Assembly (NCBI GenBank): GCA_021414305.1
Contig: JAIOOS010000011.1
Location: 1 to 64,000 of the forward strand
DNA length: 64,000 nt
From: Burkholderiales bacterium
GTDB taxonomy: Bacteria > Pseudomonadota > Gammaproteobacteria > Burkholderiales > Burkholderiaceae_C
Reading direction: 5' to 3'
Under the pieces are notes generated by a model that saw only the letters and a program-made list of their open reading frames with translations, was not told the origin of the DNA and did not search any database. The translations under genes and the position numbers were made by a program. Numbering within the stretch: the first letter of the stretch is position 1; each line of letters begins with the position of its first letter. Below are positions 29,930 through 37,885 of the stretch, in pieces.

Positions 29930-31026
29930 GCATCTCGATCGCCCCAGCCGAATTGCGGAGCCCGCCGGCCTGCGCCGGGTGGTGCGGCGAGTCCACGTCG
30001 GTGGTCGAGTTCCTGCGCCCTCTCCGCGCCCGCCTGGACGAGCCCGGAGTGCTCGAGGTTTGCGTCAACCGTCCGGGCGAGATGATGGTCGAGACGGTGC
30101 GCGGCTGGAGCGTCGTCAAATCGGACGAACTGTCGCAGGAACGCTGCTTGTCGCTCGCCACCGCCCTGGCGACGCTCTCGGACCAGCAGATCAACCAGGA
30201 ACGGCCGCTGCTCGCGGCGACCCTGCCGACTGGGGAGCGCGTGCAGTTCGCCATCCCGCCGGCGGTCGCGAGGGGAACGGTCTCGATCACGATCCGCAAG
30301 CCCTCCGAACTGATCCGCGGCCTGGACGACTTCGAGAAGGAGGGCCTGTTCGATCGCACCGCCATCGTCAGCCGTACTCCCGATGCGGGACTCCTGCCCT
30401 TCGAGCACGAGCTCGCCGACCTGAAGCAGCGCGGCCGCTACGCCGAGTTCCTGCGCCTGGCCGTCCGCAAGCACCAGACCATCGTCGTCAGCGGCAAGAC
30501 CGGCTCGGGCAAGACCACGTTCATGAAAGGTCTCGTCGAGGAGGTGCCCAGGCACGAGCGCCTGATCACGATCGAGGACACGGCCGAGCTCACCCTCCCC
30601 AACCACCCGAACGTCGTCCACCTCTTCTACAGCAAGGACGCGCAGGGAACCGCCAAGGTCACCGCCAAGTCGCTGCTCGAGGCGTGCCTGCGGATGAAAC
30701 CCGACAGAATCTTCCTTGCGGAGATCCGCGGCGACGAGTGCTTCCACTTCGTCCGCCTGGCCGCATCGGGCCACCCGGGCAGCATCACCAGCGTCCACGC
30801 CGGCAGTTGTGCCCTCGCCTTCGAGCAGATGGCGCTCATGATCCGCGAGAGCGGCGCGGGCGGGGGGCTCCGCATGGATGAGATCAAGTGGCTGCTCGGC
30901 GTCGTCGTCGATGTCGTCGTCCAGTTCGACCGCGACGAGCGCGGTCGCTTCGTCTCCGAGATCTTTTACGAGCCACGGCGCCAGCGTCTCGCCCGCTGGG
31001 ACGACGCCGTGCCGGCAAAGCCATGA
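29926..31026 (+). CDS. virB11: T4SS hexameric ATPase VirB11
   Basis: 366 aa from GTG 29926, overlapping the virB10 stop. Walker A GKTGSGKTTFMKG near residue 190, the Asp box TIEDTAEL, Walker B-like RIFLAEIRGDECF and the His box GHPGSITSVHAGS are all intact. It switches the machine between pilus assembly and DNA transfer. The track start at 29656 is a read-through in the wrong part of virB10. Confidence 0.95.
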   Translation: MSISIAPAELRSPPACAGWCGESTSVVEFLRPLRARLDEPGVLEVCVNRPGEMMVETVRGWSVVKSDELSQERCLSLATALATLSDQQINQERPLLAATLPTGERVQFAIPPAVARGTVSITIRKPSELIRGLDDFEKEGLFDRTAIVSRTPDAGLLPFEHELADLKQRGRYAEFLRLAVRKHQTIVVSGKTGSGKTTFMKGLVEEVPRHERLITIEDTAELTLPNHPNVVHLFYSKDAQGTAKVTAKSLLEACLRMKPDRIFLAEIRGDECFHFVRLAASGHPGSITSVHAGSCALAFEQMALMIRESGAGGGLRMDEIKWLLGVVVDVVVQFDRDERGRFVSEIFYEPRRQRLARWDDAVPAKP

Positions 31027-33041
31027 GCAGCGTCACCGCCCTGCCGTTCTCGAGCTGGCCTGTGGGCCGGAAGGCCGCAGCAGCAACCTTCGGGTTCATG
31101 GCAATGGCCGCGCTGGCCTGTGCCGCGCTCTACCTGTCGGCAGTGCTGTTCCTACTTCTCAACAAGGCGAACCCAAGCCAGGCGCAGTTCGCCAGCATCG
31201 TCGCCTACTGGGAGCGCTACTCGGACGATCCGCAGCTGCGCAAGAAACTGCTCGGTGCGATCGTCGTCTCCGGCATCGGCCTGCTCGTCGTCTTGCCCGG
31301 CGCCCTGCTGGCTGCGTCACGGCAGAGCCGGCCGCTGCACGGCGACGCGCGATTTGCGAACCCGACCGAGGTCACACGCGCCGGCCTGCTCCAGGTCGAA
31401 CCCCAGTCTGCCAGCCCCCGCATCCTGATCGGCCGGTACCGGGGCCGCTTTCTGGCGCTTCCCGGACAGCTCTCGGTGATGCTCTCGGCACCGACCCGCA
31501 GCGGAAAAGGCGTCGGCGTCGTCATTCCAAACCTCCTCAACTGGCCGGACTCAGTGGTCGTGCTCGACATCAAGGGTGAGAACTACGACGTCACTGCCGG
31601 ATTCCGCGCCAGGCACCGGCAGGCGGTCTACGCGTTCTCACCTTTCGACGAAGGGGCACGCAGCCATCGCTGGAACCCGCTCTCCGCCGTGCGCACCGAC
31701 CAGCTGCACCGGGTCGGCGACCTGCTGTCGATCGGTCAGGTGCTCTTCCCGAACGACGGCGGTAGCACGTCGTCCGAGGCGTTCTTCAACGACCAGGCGC
31801 GCAACCTCTTCCTCGGCATGGGCCTCTACCTGCTCGAGACGCCTGACATGCCGCGCACGATCGGCGAGATGCTGCGCCAGTCGTCAGGCAAGGGCCAGTC
31901 CCTAAAGGAGCACTTGAACGCCGTGATCAGGCGCCGAAAGGAGGAAGGCAAGGCGCTCTCGGACGAATGCACCGACGCATTGCGGCGCCTGACTACGAAC
32001 TCGGAGAACACGCTCCTGAGCATCGTCTCGACCTTCAATGCGCCGTTGACCGTATTCGCCGATGCGATCGTCGATGCCGCCACCAGCGCCGATGATTTCC
32101 GGCTCGGCGATGTCCGGCGTCGGCGCATATCCATCTATGTGCGGATCCCACCGAACCGCCTAGCCAACGCCCGACCGTTGCTGAACCTGTTCTTCTCGCA
32201 GCTCGTCAGTCTGAACACGCAGCATCGACCCGACCAGGACCCGACTCTCAAGCTACAGTGCCTGCTCGTCCACGACGAGTTCGCCGCTATGGGGCGGGTT
32301 GGCGTGGTCTCGTCGGCCGCTGCCTTCCTCGCCGGCTACAACTTGCGGCTTCTCACGGTCGTGCAGGCGATGGCGCAGCTCGACTCGGTCTACGGTGAGA
32401 AGGAGGCCCGCACCTTCGCGACCAACCACGGCCTGCAGATCCTGTTCGCCCCACGCGAGCAACGCGACGCCGAGGAATACAGCGCGATGCTCGGACACTT
32501 CACCGAGCGCGCCACCTCGCGCGGCAGGAGCCGCTCTTTCAGCAGCCACGGCCACACGACGGTCAGCCGAAACGATAGCGAGCAGCGCCGGGCTCTCCTC
32601 CTGCCCCAGGAGTTCAAGGAGATTGGCGCGGAACGGTTCGTCGCCATCGTCGAGAACTGCAAGCCGATCCTCGGCGAAAAGATCCGTTACCACCGCGACA
32701 AGATCTTCCAGGCTCGCCTGCGCCCTCCTCCAGTCGTGCCGCGGATGGACATGGACGCCCATTTCGCCCGAATCGAGCTGCGCTGGCGCTACCTGCCGGA
32801 CGAGCTCAAGCCTGGCGAAACGCTGGTTGTCGAGCAGCTCGCGCACGACGTGTCCGGCCTCCCGGAACTGACCGAAAAGTCCACCGAGGCCGAAGCCGGC
32901 GACTTCGCCGACTGCTACTTCGCGATCACCCGAGTCAGCTCCCCGGACGCGGGCGGGGCGATCGAGCCAGCAGACGTTCCGCCGGAGAGTCCTGCCGAGC
33001 TCGACGAACTCGACGTCGACAGGCTTGCGGAGCAGACCTAG
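31023..33041 (+). CDS. virD4: T4SS coupling protein VirD4/TraG
   Basis: 672 aa. Brings the relaxase-DNA complex to the channel. Two N-terminal membrane helices (about 20-48 and 78-100), then the VirD4/TraG ATPase: Walker A APTRSGKGVG near 155 and Walker B CLLVHDEFAAMGRVG. The acidic C-terminus probably contacts substrates. ATGA overlap with virB11. A complete protein, so the element should be self-transmissible if a nicking site is present. Confidence 0.95.
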   Translation: MSSVTALPFSSWPVGRKAAAATFGFMAMAALACAALYLSAVLFLLLNKANPSQAQFASIVAYWERYSDDPQLRKKLLGAIVVSGIGLLVVLPGALLAASRQSRPLHGDARFANPTEVTRAGLLQVEPQSASPRILIGRYRGRFLALPGQLSVMLSAPTRSGKGVGVVIPNLLNWPDSVVVLDIKGENYDVTAGFRARHRQAVYAFSPFDEGARSHRWNPLSAVRTDQLHRVGDLLSIGQVLFPNDGGSTSSEAFFNDQARNLFLGMGLYLLETPDMPRTIGEMLRQSSGKGQSLKEHLNAVIRRRKEEGKALSDECTDALRRLTTNSENTLLSIVSTFNAPLTVFADAIVDAATSADDFRLGDVRRRRISIYVRIPPNRLANARPLLNLFFSQLVSLNTQHRPDQDPTLKLQCLLVHDEFAAMGRVGVVSSAAAFLAGYNLRLLTVVQAMAQLDSVYGEKEARTFATNHGLQILFAPREQRDAEEYSAMLGHFTERATSRGRSRSFSSHGHTTVSRNDSEQRRALLLPQEFKEIGAERFVAIVENCKPILGEKIRYHRDKIFQARLRPPPVVPRMDMDAHFARIELRWRYLPDELKPGETLVVEQLAHDVSGLPELTEKSTEAEAGDFADCYFAITRVSSPDAGGAIEPADVPPESPAELDELDVDRLAEQT

Positions 33042-33055
33042 CCCAGGAGGAGCCC

Positions 33056-33694
33056 ATGCGTTGCAACCTCTTTCTCCTTCCGTTGGTCTTGGCGATCGGC
33101 TCGTGCAGTTCGCCACCCCAGCCGCCGACCGTGGACGAGTCCCGACGGCGACCGGCGAACGTCGCCGGCGCCGTCGACCTGCAGGCCTGCCAGGGCCAGC
33201 TGCAGAACACCCGCATCGCCGCCAGCGAAAGCAGCCGCGCGGCGGAGACTGCCAAGATCACGGCGAAGCGACTCGCCGCCCAGCAGCAGGCGGTGGCCAC
33301 CCAGTCACTTCGCGCCGAGGATCGGCGCAATACGGTGTATTCGATCCTCTTTGCGTTCGGCGATACCAACGTCATGCTGCCCCAGAGCGAAGCGGCAAGG
33401 CTGGTTGAAGAGGCGCGAGCGTCGGCCTTGGTCGTGCTCCGGGGACGCACCGATGGCTCGACCGAGTCCCCGGCCGAAAGCCGAATCGCCCGCGGACGCG
33501 CCGACGCCGTGCGCGCCTACCTGGTTCAGGCAGGCGTCGACCCGGGTCGGATCCGTGCAACGTGGCAGCCGATCGGAGACATCGCCGCCGACAACGCATC
33601 GGACAGTGGCCGCAGGCTCAATCGCCGGGTCGAGGTCGAGCTCTACCGTGTCGCCCCGCGCATCGCGTCGCTCGTGCCAACGCCCGACGTTTGA
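33056..33694 (+). CDS. OmpA-like lipoprotein in the T4SS operon
   Basis: 212 aa. Lipoprotein signal with lipobox AIGSC, a helical spacer (QLQNTRIAASESSRAAETAK), then a C-terminal OmpA-like peptidoglycan-binding domain with VLRGRTDGSTESPAESRIARGRADAVRAYLVQAG and NRRVEVEL. Anchored in the outer membrane and gripping the wall, it probably stabilises the transfer apparatus. Fifteen bases after virD4. Confidence 0.85.
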   Translation: MRCNLFLLPLVLAIGSCSSPPQPPTVDESRRRPANVAGAVDLQACQGQLQNTRIAASESSRAAETAKITAKRLAAQQQAVATQSLRAEDRRNTVYSILFAFGDTNVMLPQSEAARLVEEARASALVVLRGRTDGSTESPAESRIARGRADAVRAYLVQAGVDPGRIRATWQPIGDIAADNASDSGRRLNRRVEVELYRVAPRIASLVPTPDV

Positions 33695-33727
33695 GCGATT
33701 TTCTCCGCCTCGACATCGGGAGCCACC

Positions 33728-34813
33728 ATGGATGACACGCCAGCACTGGAACGCCGCCCGGGCGGCAACGTCGAGCCACTGGATCGCGGCTTCGTCGCGA
33801 AGGAAGCGCTTCGGACACCGGCCCTGCCGGCAGAGCGCTTCGAACTGCACGATCCACGCGAAGACCTTACCTACCGGATGAAGACGTTCTTCGAAACGGT
33901 GACCAAAGCCAACCAGATCGGTGCGAGCCGCTTCACCGTCATCGACGCGAACGGCAAGCGCTCCACCGTCTCCAAGGTCGACGGCACGTGGCAACGAGAC
34001 GATCGAGCGATTCAGATGCCGGCTCCGGCTGTGGCGAAGGCTTCTCGCACGACCAGCGTCGTGCCGGCCCTGGCGCCTACCGGCCCGACCGAGCCAGTCA
34101 GCACGAGGAGCGACGCCGAAGCCGAACGCGCAGCCCGGATATCCCGGATCGAAGCCGCGCTGAACGAGCGCTATGTGATCAAGCAGGCCCCGATCCGTAT
34201 CGGCGAAGTCACGATCGGCCAGACCGAGTACCGGCACCGCGGCGATACATCCCGGATCGCATTCACCGAGTCGACCTTCCGGCTCAGCACCGACAACAAC
34301 AACCCTTCGGTCGCGAGATCGATGGTCGACGTGGCCGAGGCGCGCGGCTGGAAGTCGCTGAGAGTATCGGGCAACGAGGATTTCAAGCGGATGGTGTGGC
34401 TCGAGGCATCGCTGCGCGGCGTCTGGACGGTGGGCTATGACGTTGCTCCCGCCGATCACGAGCTGCTGCGCAGGGAGCGGGAAGCACGGCAGATCAATCG
34501 GATCGAGCCGCTGCAAGACGCAGCTACGGCGTCAAGCTCGACGCCTCCGGTCAAGCAGTCGGAGCGCGGCAGCGGCGGCCGCAAGGCGGTCCTGGCCGCG
34601 CTCGAGGCGGTACTCGTTGCCAAAAACGTCCCCGAGAGACAGCGAGAAGCGGTGATGGCCGCCGCTGCCGAAAACCTGGCGGCGCGACTCAGAAACGGCG
34701 AGACGCACCGCGTCAAGATCTATGACAAGGCTGCACCCTCGCTGCAGCGGCCTGTCGTCACACCAGCGCGCGAGGTGCAACGCGATCGCGAACGCAGCGG
34801 TCCTGCGAGATGA
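33728..34813 (+). CDS. LPD7-domain protein, relaxase-associated
   Basis: 361 aa. Residues about 140-255 contain the LPD7 signature (SMVDVAEARGWKSLRVSGNEDFKRMVWLEASLRGVWTVGY), a domain usually fused C-terminal to VirD2/TraI relaxases. Here it stands alone, 16 kb from a short relaxase that lacks it, so the two may form a split relaxase. Last gene of the T4SS block. Role in DNA processing inferred from the domain. Confidence 0.78.
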   Translation: MDDTPALERRPGGNVEPLDRGFVAKEALRTPALPAERFELHDPREDLTYRMKTFFETVTKANQIGASRFTVIDANGKRSTVSKVDGTWQRDDRAIQMPAPAVAKASRTTSVVPALAPTGPTEPVSTRSDAEAERAARISRIEAALNERYVIKQAPIRIGEVTIGQTEYRHRGDTSRIAFTESTFRLSTDNNNPSVARSMVDVAEARGWKSLRVSGNEDFKRMVWLEASLRGVWTVGYDVAPADHELLRREREARQINRIEPLQDAATASSSTPPVKQSERGSGGRKAVLAALEAVLVAKNVPERQREAVMAAAAENLAARLRNGETHRVKIYDKAAPSLQRPVVTPAREVQRDRERSGPAR

Positions 34814-34844
34814 ATCGAGGTGGATCGCGGACCGGTAAGGCGCG

Positions 34845-36116
34845 ATGTCGGACTATCTTGTTGACGGCCAGCGCGTCTCCCAAGACGATGCAGGCTTCAC
34901 AACCGCTTTGGTCACGGCGTACGCCCGACACGATCGACCGCTCTGCCTATGCAGTCCGCGCCGACCTGCGATGTACGTCGCCCATCTGGGTGAAAAGTTC
35001 CTCGCCAAACGGATGCCCCGCACAGGCGGTCTCCACGCTCCGGATTGCCCGTCCTACGAACCTCCGGCAGAGATGTCCGGGCTCGCACAAGTCATCGGTA
35101 CGGCGATCACAGAACTGCCGGACTCCGGGACCACGCTGCTGAAGCTGGACTTCGCGTTGTCCAGGAAGGGCGTGCGGGCCGTCATACCTCATTGCGAAGA
35201 AGCCACTAGCGTGGCGAGGAACGTTCGAGGACTGACGCTGCGCGGGCTGCTTCACTACCTCTGGGACCAAGCCGGGATCACGCTCTGGAAACCCAGCTTT
35301 GCGGGAAGACGCTCTTGGTCGACAGTCCGCCGGCGCCTGCTGGCGGCTGCCCAAGGAAAGATCGCATGCGGCCGATCTCTCACGGACCTCCTTTACATCC
35401 CTGAAGCGTTCACTGTCGAGCAACGCAAAGAGATCGCGACACGTCGCACTGCGCAGTGGGAACATGCGAGCGTTGAAAAGGTTCGTCGTCCGTTGATGCT
35501 TCTGCTCGGCGAAGTGAAGGAGATCGTGCCCGCCCGATTCGGCTATGCCGCGGTGATCAAACACGTACCCGACCAGTCGTTTGCACTTGGGGAGGATCAG
35601 TACAGGCGAATGACCAGGCACTTCGAGCAAGAGCTGTTGCTGTGGGGAGCTTCCGCTACGTTGCACATGGTCATGATCGCCACCTTCGCAGCAAACAGCG
35701 CTGGCGTCCCGGCGATCGAGGAACTCTTGCTGATGCCCACGAATGCGCAGTGGATCCCCGTCGAGAATGCCTTCGACCTCCAGCTTGTTGATAGGCTCCA
35801 ACAAACGAGACGGCGGTTTATCAGAAGCCTCCGCTACAACGCCTACGAGGGGAATGCCCTTCCGACGGCGGTGTTGCTCGACACCCCCTATCCGCCGAGC
35901 CCGCTCCATATAGAGCGACCGGGAGCCACAAGGAGCGACTCCTCGGATCATCAGATGCCGGGAGTCTGGGTTTGGGATGTCAGCCGATCGTCGATGCCTC
36001 CCCTTCCGGGCGAAGCCACGGCGACGGCGGACCAAGTTCAAGGTGCCGCGAACAGTGCGAAATGTCCGCTACCGGCGTGGCTGACCAGACATAGGATTCG
36101 CAGGGATCGACTCTGA
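34845..36116 (+). CDS. DUF1173 protein
   Basis: 423 aa. Matches the DUF1173 pattern common on plasmids and integrative elements: N-terminal Cys motif RPLCLCSPRRPAMYVAHLGEKFLAKRMP with HAPDCPSY (likely metal site), then a helical middle with LLHYLWDQAGITLWKP. Function unknown. Begins 31 bp after the LPD7 gene, so it is likely the last member of the transfer transcript. Confidence 0.75.
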   Translation: MSDYLVDGQRVSQDDAGFTTALVTAYARHDRPLCLCSPRRPAMYVAHLGEKFLAKRMPRTGGLHAPDCPSYEPPAEMSGLAQVIGTAITELPDSGTTLLKLDFALSRKGVRAVIPHCEEATSVARNVRGLTLRGLLHYLWDQAGITLWKPSFAGRRSWSTVRRRLLAAAQGKIACGRSLTDLLYIPEAFTVEQRKEIATRRTAQWEHASVEKVRRPLMLLLGEVKEIVPARFGYAAVIKHVPDQSFALGEDQYRRMTRHFEQELLLWGASATLHMVMIATFAANSAGVPAIEELLLMPTNAQWIPVENAFDLQLVDRLQQTRRRFIRSLRYNAYEGNALPTAVLLDTPYPPSPLHIERPGATRSDSSDHQMPGVWVWDVSRSSMPPLPGEATATADQVQGAANSAKCPLPAWLTRHRIRRDRL

Positions 36117-36260
36117 GCGGTCGGCGGCGAATTCCCGCGGGCTCTCATGGATAGCGAGGGTGCGGAGCGAGTCGCCTGCGATCTCCGATATGCGCCGTAC
36201 ACTTTCGATACCCTGAGGATCGGCGCGGGCCGACGCCTCAGCCAAGAACCGTCGCAAACC

Positions 36261-37418
36261 ATGCCCACAGGTCAACCGTCGGCTGCGCAGCTCTGGCAGG
36301 GAGACGTTTCGTTCTTTTCCATCGACACGGACCTTATTCAAGCGGCAGGCTATAACTTTGATGCAGGTGCTCTCCACCAGTTGCCGAAGCAGTTGCCGGC
36401 TTCGATGCACCTGCAACTCACGGAGGTCGTAGCTGAGGAAATCGTTCGGCACCGCATGGAGCCCGTCCATCAGGCGATCCAACAATTCACTGGCGCAACA
36501 GACAAGCTAAAGCGTCTCGCCGAGGCCGCCCTGGGTCCGATCGAGCAGTCCTTTCAGGAGCTCGATGCAGCGACAGCAGCGGCCGAGCGTTTCCGTGGTC
36601 AAGTGCATGCATACGCAGGTCGCTGTCGAGGGGGCGTACTACCTATTTCGGGTCCCATGCTTGCTTCAGACCTGTTCAAGCTGTACTTCGCCGATGCTGC
36701 CCCATTCGGAAAGCGCCTGGACAAGAAATCAGAGTTTCCGGATGCGACCTCGCTCCTGCTGCTTGAGCAATTCGCCCTAGAGAACAAGACGAAGGGAATC
36801 GTTGCATCGGGAGACGCGGGATGGACTGCCTACGCCGAAGCGTCGGCGAATCTTTACGCCGTCAGGTCTCTTGACGAGCTTGCAGCGCTGTTTGCTGCCA
36901 CCAGCGACCATGCCAAAGCACTGAAAGCGAAAATCCTGGGGGCGGTCAACGAGGCCGGATCCGCACTGCGAGCTCAGCTGACAGAGGCGCTTCGTCGGCA
37001 TGTGGCTGAAGCAGAGTGGGATGCCAGCGAACTGCATGCGAGCTCCGGGCGCATCGAAGCTGAGGTCTACGATGCCGAGCTCGCCGAGTACTCGTTCGAG
37101 GAACGTGACATCGGCGTTTGGCCGGCGGAAGGAGATCCGGCAACTTGGGTCGTGGAGCTCACTGCACTTGTGAAGGCAACGGTGCACGTCAGTGTTGCCT
37201 TCTACATCTGGGATTCGGTTGACCGCGAGGAGTTGAGTTTCGGCGGAGAGAGCTTTTCCTTTCCGGCCGAAGTCGAAGTGGAGGCCTTCCTCACTTGCAG
37301 CGACGTTCAACTTGAAGCTGAGCCAGACGCGTGGCACATCGACATCGACATCGCGAATGGCAGCTACTCGCTTGAGGACTTCGAGGTGGAACAAGACCTC
37401 GGGGACGACGGGCGTTAG
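36261..37418 (+). CDS. PIN-like (DUF4935) protein with extra C-terminal domain
   Basis: 385 aa from ATG 36261; the track start 38 codons upstream has no support. The N-terminal half is a PIN-like nuclease domain: FFSIDTDLIQ (Asp22, Asp24), an EVVAEEIVRH helix with conserved Glu, then FPDATSLLLLEQFA and GIVASGDAGW supplying further acidic residues. Such domains are usually RNases. The last 120 residues are acidic and beta-rich and not recognised; they may bind the target or an inhibitor. Stand-alone gene in cargo DNA, so toxin or defence use is plausible but unproven. Confidence 0.68.
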   Translation: MPTGQPSAAQLWQGDVSFFSIDTDLIQAAGYNFDAGALHQLPKQLPASMHLQLTEVVAEEIVRHRMEPVHQAIQQFTGATDKLKRLAEAALGPIEQSFQELDAATAAAERFRGQVHAYAGRCRGGVLPISGPMLASDLFKLYFADAAPFGKRLDKKSEFPDATSLLLLEQFALENKTKGIVASGDAGWTAYAEASANLYAVRSLDELAALFAATSDHAKALKAKILGAVNEAGSALRAQLTEALRRHVAEAEWDASELHASSGRIEAEVYDAELAEYSFEERDIGVWPAEGDPATWVVELTALVKATVHVSVAFYIWDSVDREELSFGGESFSFPAEVEVEAFLTCSDVQLEAEPDAWHIDIDIANGSYSLEDFEVEQDLGDDGR

Positions 37419-37451
37419 CTCTGGACTAGTCCAACCTTTCAGCGGCGACGG

Positions 37452-37598
37452 TCAGCAGGGCCTGCCTGTGTGGGCGGCCTCGCCGAGGCGACCGTTGGTC
37501 TGGACGACGACGGCATTGGCCGGAAGGAACGCCTCCGAGATCGCGATCGCACGCTCGAGCAGGCCACCGGGATCGTTGCGCGGGTCCAGCACGAAGCC
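37452..37598 (-). pseudogene. Relic of an S41 (C-terminal processing) peptidase
   Basis: The minus strand reads GFVLDPRNDPGGLLERAIAI followed by SEAFLPANAVVVQTNGRLGEA, which is the conserved core of Ctp/S41 peptidases (normally LDLRNNPGG...). Nothing before or after it in frame belongs to such an enzyme, so this is a fragment of about 45 codons. The rest of 37419-37885 shows no gene. It marks an old insertion or deletion between the PIN and helicase cargo. Confidence 0.6.
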
Positions 37599-37885
37599 TC
37601 TGCAACTGCTGCTCGGCGTCGGCAAGTCGCTTGCGGGACGCTTGCTATGCTCGATGCTTGGGCCATGCAATGGGCCGAGATCCGGGGCCGATGCCTCGAC
37701 ATGCCGGGCAGCCCGGTTTCGTGCGGAGGACGTCAGCGGGCTCCGAGCGCGAACAAGTAGCACCGCTATCAGCCGCGGCGATGTAAATTCAACCGCATCA
37801 AGTAGCGGCCATCTTCATCCTCGCCGCGCGATCCGGATGCTCTCTGTTTACTAGTCGACGCGTCCCAACCGCAAAAGGACATCGC

